From contig NC_091868.1 of the NCBI RefSeq assembly GCF_019399895.1, positions 8,371,593 to 8,435,592 of the forward strand: 64,000 nucleotides of DNA. Direction: 5' to 3'. This document shows, in pieces, positions 34,301 through 48,300 of this stretch; positions within the stretch are counted from its first letter, which is position 1, and each line of letters starts with the position of its first letter. Under the pieces are notes generated by a model. That model saw nothing but the letters and a program-made list of their open reading frames with translations, had not been told where the DNA came from and did not search any database. Source of the stretch: Cardiocondyla obscurior. Taxonomy: Eukaryota > Arthropoda > Insecta > Hymenoptera > Formicidae. The position numbers and the translations under genes were made by a program.

Positions 34301-37300
34301 TCGATGTAACGTGCGTATCGGCGCAGATCGATGCAACGCGTGGTGACTTTTATACGCGTTCCTCGCCAACCCGTGGTACATCGCCCGGCCGTGCAAAACG
34401 TATTGACCCATTGTAACGTGTAGACCTGCTCTCTAGGAAGTTTATAGCATTCTAGTTCTGGCGATTAAAAGAACGACGTAGCTGCGACCGAAGAGCATAA
34501 AATTATTCTCAAAGCTCGGCGATCGCGCTTATACTGCTCGAATCAATTTATAGGCGGCATTAACGAGAGACATATTCACGATTTGCCTCTTACTACTTTC
34601 GATGGGTCGTAAAATAAGAAACCTTTATCTGTCCGTACAGCGATCGTTATAGAGGTAGAAATAGTAGGTATTGTAAAATTAACACAATGTATATTGGATT
34701 CTGGCATAAGTAATACCGCTGCGGAATTATGGAACGTGTTACAAAAGGCTTCGTTGAACGAACTTCTTTCTTTTCTCCTCGTTTTGAAAATAATAATTTC
34801 CGCAGTTTTAAACGAAAGGAAAACAATCTTAAAATTTCAAAAAACTACTAAGAAAAAAATTTTTTTTCTTTAATAATTTAACCGCAGTTACCCAAAAAGT
34901 GTACGCGTGGTTTAAAAAAAATCCTTCCTACACGTTTAACGATTTAGAATTTCGAGTAAAAATCTGAGATGAGACTTCGGGCTTGAGAGAAGTAGCGTCG
35001 TGCGAAAAACTTGGATTATTATAAATTAAAGTGCAGGTCAAGGGGTTAATTAATCATTTCGCAGTTCGCTCAAAGACGAGTTAAGTCCCTCGGTCTTCGT
35101 CCACCGAGGACTTAATTTATCCACGCGGACAGGCATCTTTTTTGCACGATACTGTAGAAAGTGTACAGTATATGCGTAACCTTGTGCGTGCAAACACCTA
35201 GGAGTCTTCTAGGCACCCGTGAGAGGCCGGCTAGGAGAGGCCGGTCGTGGCAACTCCACATAGGGACGTCCCACAGACCATGAGTAGACAAACGTGACTA
35301 ACATTGCGCTCCGAGTATTATCGCGCGCGTATAGCGTACCCTTTAAAGGTTCGAACGTGAGACGCCGATCTCGCAGTCGTATATTAAAAAAAAAAAAAAT
35401 TATAATAATAATAAAATAAATACATCCATTCGCGCCACGGACAGACGTTCTATTTCGCTTGCTCCGCAACCACGAACATTAATTAGCGCGAGAAATAGAT
35501 ATCGATCGGTCGAACAAGGGAAATATATGGCCGCGTAAACGTAACACATTTTACAAATGTAACTGCGCCCGTCAAACTTAACGATTACGCAAACGGCCGG
35601 AAAATAAGTTGTTCTGATTGGATCACGCGGGTGATCGATAAGCCTCAGCTGTTACGAAATAGCCTAATCGTACATTCCCGGATCTGGTCGTGAATTTTAA
35701 ATGCCCGGTGACCGTGCTAATTACAATTTTTCAGTGTCGCGGTCTCTGAACATTATTGTGTAACCCGACGCGGAGCATACGCCGAGCACGGGACGTAGGC
35801 CAAGCCGAAAGCGCGACGTACTAAAGTTATACGTTATAAATATGCGAAGGCGCGGGAACTCGTTTTAAACAAAATACCCCAGCGTGACACCGGCGATAAA
35901 TAAAACATTAGAAGAGACGCGGGTTTCAAGTTAGACATTAAAAAAAGGCTCGCGCGTAGGCGAACCGCCGAATTAAGCGCGACGGTGTTGGTAATGCGGC
36001 ACGTAGCTCGCTCGCTCGCGCGAGAGAGACGCGACAGAGAGAGGGAGAGGACGAGAGGAACATAGAACGCGGAACGTAAAAAAAGAAAGAAAAAAAAGAA
36101 AAAAAAATACAAGAGGGAGAAGAGAAAGGAAAAAAAAAAGGGGGATCCGGAGTGAGAGACACACGCGCATTGGTCTGCGCTCACGCGCAAAACGTACGCG
36201 CGTGCGTGTCCACCGCCGCCTCTATGCACGACGCGTGACCGTGAACTTGCCCCACCTCGTGCACGAGTCGGTCAGTCATTATTATTAACGCACACACGCA
36301 GAGAGCGGCGGCGGCGGCTGCGGCGTGTGCGTTCCCGACGAGTACACGCACGCACACACGCGCCCGTTTACGCGAACGCACGCGTGAACGCACCGTCCTC
36401 GCACGAGGGTCTGTTAAAGGAACATCCGACGATTTTCAGAGCTTTCAACGTCGGGAACGTCGAGCCCGAGCTCTCGCGTCAGCGGTCCGCGATGTACGCT
36501 AATAATCGATACGAAACGTTTCGAAAATTATTATCTTATAAGAACTATCAGAATTTTTATATTCCCCGCTTTTAACGCGTTCTAGCCAGTATTATATTCC
36601 GGGAGCAATCACCTAAAGAGTATCAATCAATATGACTTTACCGTAAACGTGCATTAAATGGATAATGCGTTAAATTTTCGTTAATACGCTTTGAGCGGCT
36701 CGAGAGAAATCAAAGGATTAAGCAGGTCAAGGTGATCGGATCGCAAACGAGGCATGAAACACCGTCTTCAAAGAGCCACTTCTGACGGCGCAAGTTCAGC
36801 TGGAAACACTGAGGGACGAAAAAAATAAAAAATAAATTAAAAAAGAAAAAAAAAAGACGACCCGCCAACGCGCAGAAATCTAATCAGGGACGAGGCTGAT
36901 TATTCACGGTCGCCGAATTTCGCGAGAGAGCCGTTCGAGAGGAGACGATTCTCCGTGGAGAGAGCCTAATCGCGCGGCTAATTTTTTTTTTTTTTTTTAA
37001 TAGGCGTGTTGAAACCTGTAAATCTCGGCGCGAGCCGGTACTTTTCCAATTGAGGCTTCGCATACATTACACACGGATGCGATACCGATTTTCTCTACTC
37101 GTCACCTAGATTCGCCGCTGACCTTAAACCGCCGAAGGCTCGCCTTTTCAGAAATCGCTCGGTCCGCAATTCGTCCCTCTTTTTTTTTTTTTATGCGCAT
37201 AGATAAAGCCACGTAGATGTAGTATTCGTCGCGCGACGTCGACGAGGCCGATATTGAGACTTCGTGCGAAATATCGATGCGCCTGTGAATGTAAGATAGT

Positions 37301-40300
37301 GATTCATCCCGTTGCCTCTCGTCGTTGGAGAACGGTGGCGATTTAAATGCGTGGGTTGTTATAGATTGAACGTGCATTTTAACTTGAATAATAAAGCCAA
37401 ATTTTTCTGCACTGACGCAGAAGATTGTGTAAAGTTGTTCGGGAAAAGTTCTCAAATTGAATACCACCGTGTATTAATATAATATACGGAAGCTTACGCG
37501 AGCGTGTCTTTTTGCAATTCACAGTAATATAGACTTTTTAAAATAAATCCTTCTACTTTTATTTCCACCGTCTCTAATTATCGCGAAATAAAAATCGATG
37601 AAAAGTTAAATTGGTATCCAAGATAAATCCGAATGAAAAGAAAACCGCCGAAAAGAGCTAGGTTTAACACCGGTGTATTGTTACCTTGATGCGTAATGTA
37701 AATATGTGTGCAAGAGAAAGCATTATCCCATGCCGTAGGCGAAATCGCTCGTCGTGAGCTCCCGATTAACTTACGAAGAGCACATTGTCTCCGGATTTTA
37801 TTTGCATTCTCGTTAGCCTTCGATCCGCGCCACTATGGCAAGTAGCCGGCGTGCAGAATTTCGCCTTTCGTCGCGACGTTTTCATCGCTTACAACAAAAA
37901 CATTTACCGTTACGTTACATGAAAATATAATTAGCAAGAGTGCGAAAGATGCGTTTTTCCTCCACATTATTATTCATATTTCCTGCGGCATTCGGTCTCT
38001 CATATATTTCCACGTCATTTACATTTATCATTTTCCTTACATAAATTAAAATTGCGAATATATAATTAAATTATTAAAAGACGTGTTATCCTCGTTATCA
38101 ATCAAGTGCAAAGCTTAATGTTCTGCTCATATATTCATGTATTTTAAAAACTTTACTTAGGTAAGATCTAACGTTAGAATAATTATCGCTACGTGATTTA
38201 TTCGTACAGTCAACGTTATCACAAATAACGATATATTATTTTAATATCTAAGCAAAGAATTATTTGTCGAGATATTACGATCGCGCAGAATGCAATCATA
38301 GAACAAAAGGAAAGAAAATGCGGTCGTGAATCCGATCGTATACACAGCACGTGCGTCACACGAACGAATAAAATTGATATCACTGCAAAGCGAGCGTCGC
38401 ACTAAACCCGTTATCCTTCTCACTCCCGAAGAATCATCCCCAAGATCGTTCGTATGGAAAATCGCAAGACGGAAAGGGAGAAAAAAAAGTAATGAAAGAA
38501 AGAGAGACGGGAACTGCCGCGAAGCGGCTTACGGCGAGCCATAAAAACAGATTAAGTTGGCACGAAATCCGATGCCGTGCGGTCGAAACGGCGACTAGCC
38601 TGACGAAAGGGATCGGAGGCATTTCCGCAGGATAAATCAGGACTTACCCCTTAAACTCGGCTTTTGTGAATCTGTCCGGCGAGGTGGCGTACGAGAGGCC
38701 GGCAAACGGGTCGGGAACGCGAACATTCCTATGCTGACAATCATCAACATCGCAGAAATTAACACCAAACCTGAAACATCACAAAAAAAGTCAATAAAAG
38801 TCCCTTAGTTCCTTAAAAAGTTCCTTAAAAAAAAATAAAATACGTAAAATTATTTCGTAACAATAAATTAAAATAGCAGAAAAAATTATTTTCTTTGCAT
38901 TAGTTATCATTTTTTTTTTTAATTCAAAGTTATCATTTATTTAAACTTACCGAGCCACCAAGCACCGACCCATCTTGGATCCGATGGCGTAATTTGAGGA
39001 TTTCTCGACAAATCCGCGTAAACCATCGTGCATAAGGATCCGAGAATGAAGCCTAACGCTGGGCCAAGAATCCGGACTCCGATAGTAATCGCTGTTGCAT
39101 ATAACCAAATAATTCTTCAAATTAAAAATTTAACTTTAAACACTGAATTAATTCGCGAGAGAACTAAATCGTCTCTTTTTAAAATTAAAATTTATTATAT
39201 AACCGATTACAACGAAAGACATAAAAAGGAAGAGAATGAATGAGTAATTGCGAAATGTGGTAAAAGAACTTACCGAAATACAAAGGGCTTTCTCTGCTGG
39301 CTACGTTATCATCGATATACGGTATACCAAGAGTATATACCGCCGTTTGACCCATTCCCACACCGAGTAAGGATACAAAAAATATTGCGAGCACCACTGT
39401 GGTTATCTTGCTCTGTATTCTCTGCTCCATAAGAAAGTCGCCCTTGCAATACTCCGACGAATCGATCTGGGGTGCAGTCGTCGATATGTTCCACCTTAAA
39501 ACAAAAAAGAAGCCTAAGAATATAGTAAAATTAATAGAGCGCAATTTTTTTACGTTTACTTTGCATCTAGCTTTGTTTGTCAAAATATTTTAGAGTGACA
39601 AATTTAGCGTAAGAGACTCTTTGCGATCCCGCGTTGTTTATTCTGCATAATTAAATTATAAAAATTATCTCGCGCCGTAGAAATATGACGTGCGATTATC
39701 GCTATCCAGATGCGGCGGCCGATAACAGCGAATCCCATTTTAAAACAATATTGTCTATCAACTATTTGCGGAAATGCATCAGGAAACTAACACCTACGTT
39801 AGAGAGATGCGCGATCATTTTTCTTTACGACGAGTGATAAGCGCAGCTGCAATGCGCGCGCGATACCAAGGGGAGAAAAGAAAAAGAAAAATACGTAATC
39901 GACATCGCTCCATTTTATTACCGCGTTAAGTTGCTCGGATCAGTTTTCGAGCATTCCGCCCGTCATAGAATCCCATTGTGCGCGGCCGATGGGCGCTTTC
40001 ATTATGTAACAGCAATTAACGGAATTACTGAACACGTAGTCGCGCCTCTCGAAGAACGGAGCCCGTTACTATAATTATAATTACCGCTGTCAGAGAACGA
40101 TGTTATCAGCCAAACTTTCTCGCTCGTTAATCAAACACCGTTGTCATTCTCTCTCATCTACGCGTGAAAATTGATCCCTTATTATGCACCGCGATGAATC
40201 GCCGATATAGCATACAAAATTAATACGGCCGTACCTTGCACGCGCTTAAATTTTTTTTTTTTTACGGAAAGATTTTAAATTATTCTTTTCCTAAATTAAC

Positions 40301-42182
40301 TTACATTTTTTTTTTTTTTTTTACATAAATCTCTTCCCCAAGCTACTCAAATATATTACGCTAAATATATGTTCTCTATAAATATAAAACACATCTGTTA
40401 GTTCTCAGCAGCCTTAATATGGTCTTCTCCTCCCCGTTCTATTTTTACTTTCGGTGCCGCTTTTAAAATAGGGAATCTATCTCCGTTCGGAAATCTTTGT
40501 TTTCGAAGGATCCCTGTGATAATGTAAAGCGCACAATTTTCTTTTTATTAGTTGCCTTCGGAATACGAAGCGCCGAGGCAACGCGTTTCGCAAAAGAAAA
40601 AAAAAAATCCGACGAACCGGTTCTTGTATAATACGCGAGTTTCAGGAAAAATTGTATGTTCATTACTTCGACGGTATTCGGCCTTACATTGTATATTTAT
40701 CACGGCGAATGATTATTGTATCTCGCGAAACGATAACACAGCTGATCGTTAGCATGCCACCCTGTTACTCCACGAGACATTGTAACAACGTGACGATCGT
40801 AAATTTCCCTCCGGCCGTAGCGCGAACGTTTTCTCCCGCGAGCAAACGGAACAAGTTATTCGAATTTGTTAAGCGAATATAAATCATTATTAACCGCAAT
40901 TACACAAAATAAAATAATAACTTATCGGCGCGTTAATTATCTTATTAGTATTAATCGAATCGATAATTTCACTGCATTAACTAATTAATCAATCTACTAA
41001 TGCAACAGCTGCTGATAATTCTGAATAATTCGATCTCTCCCTCGCGCTCGCGCTCGCCAATTCCCCGCATTTTTGATGATTCACGGCCGTCGAGCTGGCT
41101 ATTACTTAATCGGGAGGGTAAAAGCCAATAAAGATATCTTTCTTCATTATGATGAATCGTTGGAAGGCGTTATTCATTAAGAATTTAGAAATAGAGGAGG
41201 ATAACCCGGAGGAGAATTATGACAGCGGCACTCACCCGTCCAGCGTGCTGTTTCTTTCTTGGAACTTGCAGAGATTCGCCGGTATCGGATACGTGCTGTT
41301 GAGCCCGTGGCCCTCGGCGCCGGGCCCGACGCCGCTGAACAGCATCTCGTTCTGAAGAATCAGCTGTTCGCCGAAGATAAAGTGGGGTATCGAGCAGGTG
41401 AACGAGCTCACGGCGAAGAGGATCATGCCCCAGGCAATCCACTTCGGCCGGTGACCTTGGCCGCCATAATACGTCAGTAAAAGGGAGGACCCGATTTGAC
41501 CGATCTCCGTGGCCGACATGATAATGCCCGTCGTCTTCGACTGAATCTGGAAGAGCTTCTCTATCGTCGTGATGACGGAGACGAAGTATGTGTAGTACAT
41601 ACCCTGAAGCACCTGCAACGAGATGAGAGCACGATAGTTTCAACCCAACCGAGATTAAACTCACCACTGCGGCACGATAAAGTTGATTGTCAAAAAAATC
41701 CCAGAGAAATCTATTTTTTTTTTTTTTTATTCTTTCGACTGCGGAGGAAAAGATATCTGACCCTTTACCGAGTTTCTTCAAAACTCTGTTATCGATTGCC
41801 CAGGACTGTATGCCACTTTTTAATTGACCGAGAGATAAATGTCTCCGGCGTTACTAACCCAGGTGAGGCAAAAGGTCACTAGGAAAGCCTGCTTCGTGGC
41901 GAAGTACTGCAGCCAGTGGGGTCTGCAAGGACCCCATCCGCAAGACACGTCGGCGTCGTCGAATTCCGTATGAAGGCTGCTCGACCTCTCATCCGGCACG
42001 ATCAGATTGCCGTTCTCCGTGCCGCCGATGCCGCCGTGTAACTTCCCATTCGGTATCGAGCCGTTGTTGTTATGCTGCTTGTCACCGCAAAGCAGCCCGT
42101 TTCCGTTCGTCATCTTCGGCGGGATGATTGTGAGAGCCTCCACGTTGCCGTTCGACAAGATCTGTGTGTCCTCGCCCGCCAT
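28372..42182 (-). CDS. Organic anion transporting polypeptide (SLCO/OATP family)
   Basis: Twelve coding exons on the minus strand, all phases matching (787 codons with stop): 42182-41859, 41612-41236, 39494-39274, 39091-38951, 38770-38648, 33327-33163, 31125-30930, 30541-30419, 30093-29943, 29464-29224, 28977-28849 and 28541-28372. The first ~85 residues are a cytosolic Asn/Gly-rich tail. Membrane helices follow: LQGMYYTYFVSVITTIEKLF, VVLAIFFVSLLGVGMGQTAV, GVGGILVMGLGIIISGVFIL, WVYMILFSVFVFIHS and GGILLLAFVVDIVVWY. Residues about 557-620 form the extracellular Kazal-like domain (CEATCDCDRNKFSPICGADG, then YFSACHAGC). ACLVWEYACGERGACWLYD is a family signature. OATPs carry bile salts, hormones and xenobiotics, and in insects ecdysone (Oatp74D); the subfamily here cannot be fixed by eye. 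The start of exon 8 (NTIAKLSPP) rests on a weak acceptor and may be wrong. Intron 5 is 5.3 kb. Confidence 0.93.
31642..33096 (+). other. Candidate spliced plus-strand gene nested in OATP intron 6
   Basis: A leader exon ends at 31559 with a GTGAGT donor. Then come exons 31642-31788 (GTAAGC), 31984-32127 (GTAAAT), 32269-32396 (GTAAAA), 32556-32596 (GTGAGC) and possibly 32924-33096, each preceded by a plausible acceptor and joined without phase conflict. The frame opens at ATG 31999 (MNRAVEQASELRAMNSSRF). It reads through a cysteine-containing stretch (RRCCVKVLCDKKAQPDSYNV, then GRGPEWTPCIGG) and SHLLYRQLRCCASS. If the last exon is real it ends Arg-rich at TAG 33096, about 156 aa. I recognise no family. 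Exons are GC-richer than the introns between them. It could equally be a spliced antisense non-coding RNA; the protein reading is uncertain, above all its last exon. Confidence 0.35.
35081..35115. repeat. Near-perfect hairpin in OATP intron 5
   Basis: TTAAGTCCCTCGGT is complementary, with one extra C, to ACCGAGGACTTAA, leaving a loop of about 8 nt (CTTCGTCC). Either strand would form a stable stem of about 13 bp if transcribed. Both outer ends are TTAA. Confidence 0.75.
36020..36144. repeat. Purine-rich tract
   Basis: About 125 bp that are nearly all A/G on the + strand: GAGAGA units, then long A runs with single G, then GAAAGGAAAAAAAAAGGGGG. The strand asymmetry gives long meaningless Phe/Ser-rich frames on the minus strand. 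Confidence 0.75.
36291..36371. repeat. CA/CGG simple-sequence cluster
   Basis: CACACACGCAGAGAG is followed by (CGG)n, a CGTGTGCG spacer and ACGCACGCACACACGCGC units. It is a CpG-rich compound microsatellite inside OATP intron 5. Confidence 0.7.
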
Positions 42183-42333
42183 TATTTCTTCTGGATTTTC
42201 TTTTTAATATACACACGATAAAGTGGTTACTTCTTTTCCCCTTGCTTCAGCACCCTCACGAACTTTAGCCGGGATTCTTCCTCGTTAACAGAACCTTCTG
42301 AACGCTCAAATGGATCACGTTCGACTGTTCAAT
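42183..42333 (-). other. 5' untranslated part of OATP coding exon 1
   Basis: On the minus strand a TTGCAG acceptor, preceded by a T-rich run, opens an exon at 42333 that runs without another ATG-led frame of note to the OATP start codon at 42182. At least one upstream untranslated exon must therefore exist further right. Confidence 0.55.
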
Positions 42334-45300
42334 CTGCAATCAGAAAAAAAAAAATTTGTTAAATAATAATATTGCCGTGTTAATAACATTCCGCGTAATT
42401 TAATTTTTTAATTTTTAATTTTTTTTTTTTTTTTAAGTTTCTAAACTTGATTCTAATTTTACTTTAATTTCGCAAAATGGAGGGCCAACTTCATAGATGT
42501 ACCCACAATCAAATTCAAGACTTATATGCTTCGCTGCATTATTTATAACTGCAATCATGCAGATCGCCCGACGAGGCTTCCCCGAAATCTCGTTTTGTTC
42601 CGCGAATGCAAATTTCAAGGTTCGCAGTCCAGTAGTTATTTAATCTCCACCGGCCGAGAGAAAGGTTTACGAGAGCCAGGTCGCCTCCCTTTCTCCCCCG
42701 TATTTATTTGTAACACCAAATAAATAATAAACGCGAGAGTTAGACGAAAAGCGGACGGTCGAAAGCGCGGTGCACGAGTGTAATGCGAGTAACGTCATTT
42801 GGGCCAACTTACGGCGTATAAAATATAGGACTTTACGACACCAAACTCCGCACCGCGGCCCCAGCCGGATTGTATTATATGGAATTAGTTCGCCGTTGAC
42901 GTAACGCATTCGAACAATCGCCTTACGAAATCTTCAAGCGGTCGTGCACGCGCAAACCCAGCCAATAAAGCATAGCGCGTGCTAAAGAAAAATCAGATAA
43001 AAAGCAAGAAAGAAAAAGAAAAAAAAAAAAAAGATCACATGTGAGAGCAAACGTGAAAGTTGGCTCCGATTTAATCCGTTCGTCATCGCGCGGTATAGAA
43101 CGCGCATATCAATTCTATCTCTGAGAATCCGCAAGTAGGTCTGATGTCTAGGTCATGGGCGTAACGAGAAAATAATCCCGATGAATATCGGAAATTAATT
43201 TTCATCGGTGCGATAAGGAAAATTGTACGTGACAGAAAAAAAAAAAAATACCTGATTGCCGTGAGGATTTTTGTCGAAAAATTCCGTTTTGCTAAGAAGT
43301 CGATTTATCCACGGAAAGAACAAAATATACAATACACTTTTTTTTTCTCAACATATCGATTCCCTTACGATGCATTCATTTTTTTTTAATATCGTTAATA
43401 ATTGAAGAATACAAAAATTCTAAAGGTTGATGGTTGTTAATGATTCGTTTTGCCGTTGAACTTTTTTATTCCCCAACGAACCGAACTGCCGCGGCGCACT
43501 ATTGTCTCTCGCAGATGTATTTCGAAGTTCGAACAATGAAAAGATTCCGAAACTTCAGGGTCTTACTAACGGTCAACCTCCGCCACTGCGTCTTTTTCGT
43601 TTTCCATCGACCGCGCGGACCAACCGGACCAGCCACTCCATTAGAGGTGAACTCCTTTCTCTCGCGGTCGACTGCGGAATAAACCGCCTGAGACACCCTG
43701 TAGCCGGCGTCCTCTCACTTTCATCGGTGCCCGATTTTCCTCATTTCCCTCGCGTTCCATTCCACGGGCTATCGCACCGACGATTTTCACTGACAGCGCG
43801 AGTAGGAGTTCGTGCACTAGAACCACTAGAACGCCACTGCAGCTGGATATGTGTGACGGTGAAGACACGTTCTCACTTTCGCTTCGGAATTTCTTCGCAG
43901 TTAGCGCCGACCTACGCGCTCCAAAGTACGTACTCGCGACGCAAACTCGCTCGTAAATCAACACGTGAGTGCCAGTAATTAATATTCATGCTTCAAAATA
44001 AATTTTAAAGAAAGTTACGTAAGCAGAAATTTAAGCATCCAGCTTATAAAAAAAATAGAAAAGAAAAAAAAATCCCCCCCCGTGATCGAAGAGACAATTT
44101 TCAACGACGCTCTCGAATATGCCGAAATTAATAATAAATTTGTAGAATTAGAATTTTTCTATTCAAAAAAGTAAAATAACAAATTAATTACTTTAATTGT
44201 AAATTAGCAAAGTTGAAAAATTATTAATGATATTTTGCATCACAATTGAACACATAATATTTGTGATAAAAAATTCGTTTGGCAAAATAAAATTGTCACA
44301 AAGTAACGGAAGTAATCTTACATGCCTGACTACAAAGTCTTTATTTATTGCGATATAAAATCGCGCTATTGTTTTAATTCGAAACTGTTATTTTCGCCGG
44401 CAATGGAAAAGTAACGAATTCGAGGGGGAGGCGAAATGTTTGCGTGATTAATGGATATTGCTATTTTCAGTCGCGGAATAGGCCGAGCACTCTCGCTGTG
44501 TGATCAACCGGCGACGCAGAATAAACAGCGCGGAAATCGCGAACTGTCGTCACACGCGGATTTTATATCATCGTTAATGGCTTAACGGCGTATGGTAGCT
44601 GACCCCTAAAATCCTGTCTAAGAATACGAATCTGTTTACGGTACTACGGTGCTGTTTGTACGCGCCATTGACCCTATAACATTCGCCATTCACCAGCGCG
44701 CGCCGCGCACACGCATGAAAATCAGGATGAAGCTTGCAGCCCTCTTGAAACCAGACGCGAGCCTGGCGCCTACGTCGTTTCTCGTTATCAGGGTGTATCA
44801 GATAATACGGTTATTAAAAGATCACCGAGCTCTCTTTCCGCGTCATTGAATTAAGTGAATTATACAACGGGCGACCGTTCCCTCCCGCAATTTCGATAAC
44901 GAGCCGCATTCGTCAATCTTAATATAGGTTCCTCGTTCTCAAATAAATACCTGGGTTTAACATTAAAAGAAAATTACACGCGTTAATTAATATTTAATTA
45001 GCACGATTGCATATCGCTACATCGTACGGCGATCAAGATATATAGCGGCCGTTGCGATCGATCTCTTTCTCCGTGTGCCGACTACTTTCTTCTTTCCTCG
45101 GCAGTCAACGAGGTCGTCGAAAATTGTTATTTTTATCTTCGACCCGTGGCTTTTCGCGTGGCAAGAACCGGGCATTGAGAAGTCACAGTCCCGCAACGAG
45201 AACGAAATCGAAAGGACCGAAGCGCCAGCCCGACTCTCTCGTCGCGTCGCCTCGAACGGTCGGCGGCCGGCGGCTGCGATGGCGAAATTCTGCGAGAGCG

Positions 45301-48300
45301 CGTTTTTGCCGATCGTAAATCCTTTTCGGACAAGTCGTTCGCCCCTACCCCTTTCCCGCCCCATCCTCCCATCCGCATCCAGAGTGAAAATCTTTTGTAG
45401 AACCAGCTCCGACCCGCAAATATCTTACGAATGAATCAGTCGTAGGAATCGGCCGGAGTCGTATTAGCGATTCCAGCCGCTTAAAATTATCCTGCACCTT
45501 TTTTTCTTGCAGTTTGGCTTTAAAAAAAAAAAAAACGGAAAAAAGGAAAAAAAAGAAACGGACGCAAAAAAAAAAGAATAGTGATATACTGTTTTTCAAA
45601 GAGGGAAAAAATGGTTGCGCGATCTGTCTGGAAGTCGTCGATTTTTATTCGACTTTTTACTTCACGTTGGAAAATTCCTTGAATTAACGAATAGCTATTT
45701 GTTTGCGGACTCGTACATCTCGTGGCGTTCAGACCGCTTACGATGTATGATAATTTAATTGATCAGAGAGAGATGTAATTAGAACGATAAAATTGTGCTT
45801 TCGTACTCGAATTTCCTACCTCGCGCAAATCGTTTTAATTTATTACGCATAGCATTAGCGGCTAACTGCGTAGCGGCGGAAATACGATAAAATTCCGGCA
45901 AACATAGCGTTCTTTATACTTTCAAATAGCTACACGCCACACGGTGTGTCCTCCAGAACGTCGGGCGTCAGTCATTCACACCGGCGGCTGACCTCCGTAT
46001 GAAAACGTGACTTTGTCTACGATACCTTCGGCTGACGTGGAACCAGGTGCGGTTCTACGCAACTACGAGGAAGAAATTTCCGGTAATAAATCGTCCTCGG
46101 TATGCCGGGGCCGTAGGTTTTGAATGGCGTACACGAATATTTCGCAACCGTTTCCCAGGGAAGCCCACGTGCGCGCGGCTCGGAGGCACGAAGACGTTCA
46201 CGAAAGACGGTAATGGAACGTTCGTTCGCTGTAATCGTCGGGTTCGAGCAGGCAGAAGGACGCCCGGCACTTCCGGGGCGAGCGTCGCGAGGCCGATCCG
46301 ATTGAATCGCGAAGGGCAGCTAGGCCCGGCCCGAGGTCTTCCCCCCTGTGGAATATGCCCGCGGGGTGGTTTACGCTTAGCGTTAACGACGGTTTAACTG
46401 CGCGCCCGACCGCGTCCAAGGAGGCATTAAAGTGCACCGGACTCCCGTCGCCGTTGCAGCTCCATTTTTCCCCGCTCGGCACCGGCGAGTATGCAAGCGC
46501 ACACCGACACGTGCCGTACGCGCGCTGCACGTGGCCGCTCGTGGTAGTAGACACACACGCGCGAGGACACGTGCATCTTTTTCGCTGTCACCGTTTCTCT
46601 CTTTCTCTCATTCACGCTCGTTCGATCTCTTTCCTTCTCTCTGCCTTTTCTCTTTCACTCTTTCTCCCTCGGTTAAGCACCAACGCCGCGCCATACGGCG
46701 GCTGGAAAGAGACTTGGTCTAGGTCGCCTTTCACTGTCCTACTGACGTGGTCTCGTGGTTAGTTGGTTAGTTAGCCTATTCTGCTTAGACTACACCTCAA
46801 TGCCAGCGTGTAGCACGTTATCGTACAGAGTGATCCAAAAGTGGACGCGCGTCAAAAGCGAAGCCGCCGGGCCGAAAGTCACGCTGGCGGAGGCTGTGGG
46901 TATTTCGACCTGGACCGGCATCTCGAGCGAAATTGTATTTGAAAGTTCACGAATTCGGTTGAATGTAGAATAATCACGATCGGAGGGATCGGTTACGGGG
47001 TCTTTAATTCAGGACGAGGAGCCAACGATGAAATCACGCCTTTGATTTAAGAATAGAATCGCGCTCTATCAAATAACGAATTAATTCGATTGATCATAAT
47101 ATCTGTAATATTAATCGAAAATTATCAACGTTATCATTGATCACTATTTACACTGTTCAAATAGTATTAAATTTGAAATGCAACTATAGAGGCACCGCAA
47201 AAGAAGGAGTTATCAGAAATATCTGGCAAACGGATCAATATTTAATCAAGTCGATATCGGAGTCTACGATATTTATCTTCAATGTGTAACTCGGTTTTAA
47301 AGACCAATGCACTTTCGTCGAAAATGTAATCGCTATTAATAATCTCCGAGATAACTTCAACACTTTAGCGAAGACGTAAATTGCTATTTAAAGCGTTAAC
47401 ACACCGTTACGTGGTCACCGCTCTCTCGGCCATAACCGTTTACTGAAAAAAAAAATATAGAAAAAAAAAAAGAAAAAGAAAAGAAAAAAAAAAAATCTTT
47501 TTTTTAACCCACCGAAACGTTCTTACGCCCGTAAGTTGTCCGTTTCGTAATTTGTTAATCTCGCTTTTAATTCACGCCTGTACGCGATCAAATGTATCGT
47601 GCACGGTAATTACGGCGTATCAAACCGCCAAGTTTATTAAACCGTGCGACTCGAGACGCGAGGCGAGACCGGCCCGTGTTAAATTAAGTCGGCAATTTGT
47701 TGCTCACTACGCGCGAGTGACAGTCAGTCTCTCTCGCGAAATGACGATGTCCGAGAGGTTACGCAATGGGCGTTTCAGCCACTTTTACCGCTCATTATTC
47801 CTGCGATTCTTGCCAATGAATGATAAACGGGGAAGGTTCGATCGGCAAGCGCGACTGACCGGCACATTTTATGCATCGCTCTCTCTCTCCTCCCGTAAAA
47901 TAGAAATTAATTCAATTTAATTAATAGATTCATCCAAGTTTCGATCCGCAGTAGACGTTACTATTTCTTCTTATTAACAATTGTAATTTATTTGGCTGCG
48001 CCGTGTCGCCCGCTGCATCTTGCATTTCGCCACAACCCGAAGGTGAAAAAAAGAGAGAAAAAAAAAAAAAAAATATGCGGGCGACGATCTCAAATGAGTT
48101 GTGTGTAAACGCGTTGTAGCGGCGCATTACATTGATAAACTCGTGTATAAACAGGCCCCTACGTTACGTAGTGCACGTCCGCGATAAAAAGCGAAGAACC
48201 ATCTGTCAAGTTCACTCGGTGCACTCGGCCCGACGGTGTGTCGCGTGTTTTCAAAAAAAATTTTTCCACGTTTTCTACAGCGAGTATATCAAACAACTCT

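Larger units (their letters stand above)
33328..38647 (-). other. Long intron 5 of the OATP gene
   Basis: 5.3 kb without a convincing exon on either strand. It contains a CpG-rich part (about 33.8-36.5 kb), a purine-rich tract, CA/CGG-rich simple sequence near 36.3 kb, and a hairpin at 35081-35115. The CpG-rich part could host an internal promoter for a shorter isoform; no initiator or start exon can be pinned down. Confidence 0.5.

Noticed and set aside
41496..41882. 128-codon plus-strand frame
   Set aside because: Antisense to OATP exons 1-2; crosses the intron with its A/T run.
43502..43978. 158-codon plus-strand frame
   Set aside because: CpG-rich non-coding composition, overlapped by other frames; no start context, domain or splice support.
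46755..46973. Frame containing VIQKWT, considered as a mariner remnant
   Set aside because: Match is too short and no terminal repeats or transposase motifs were seen.
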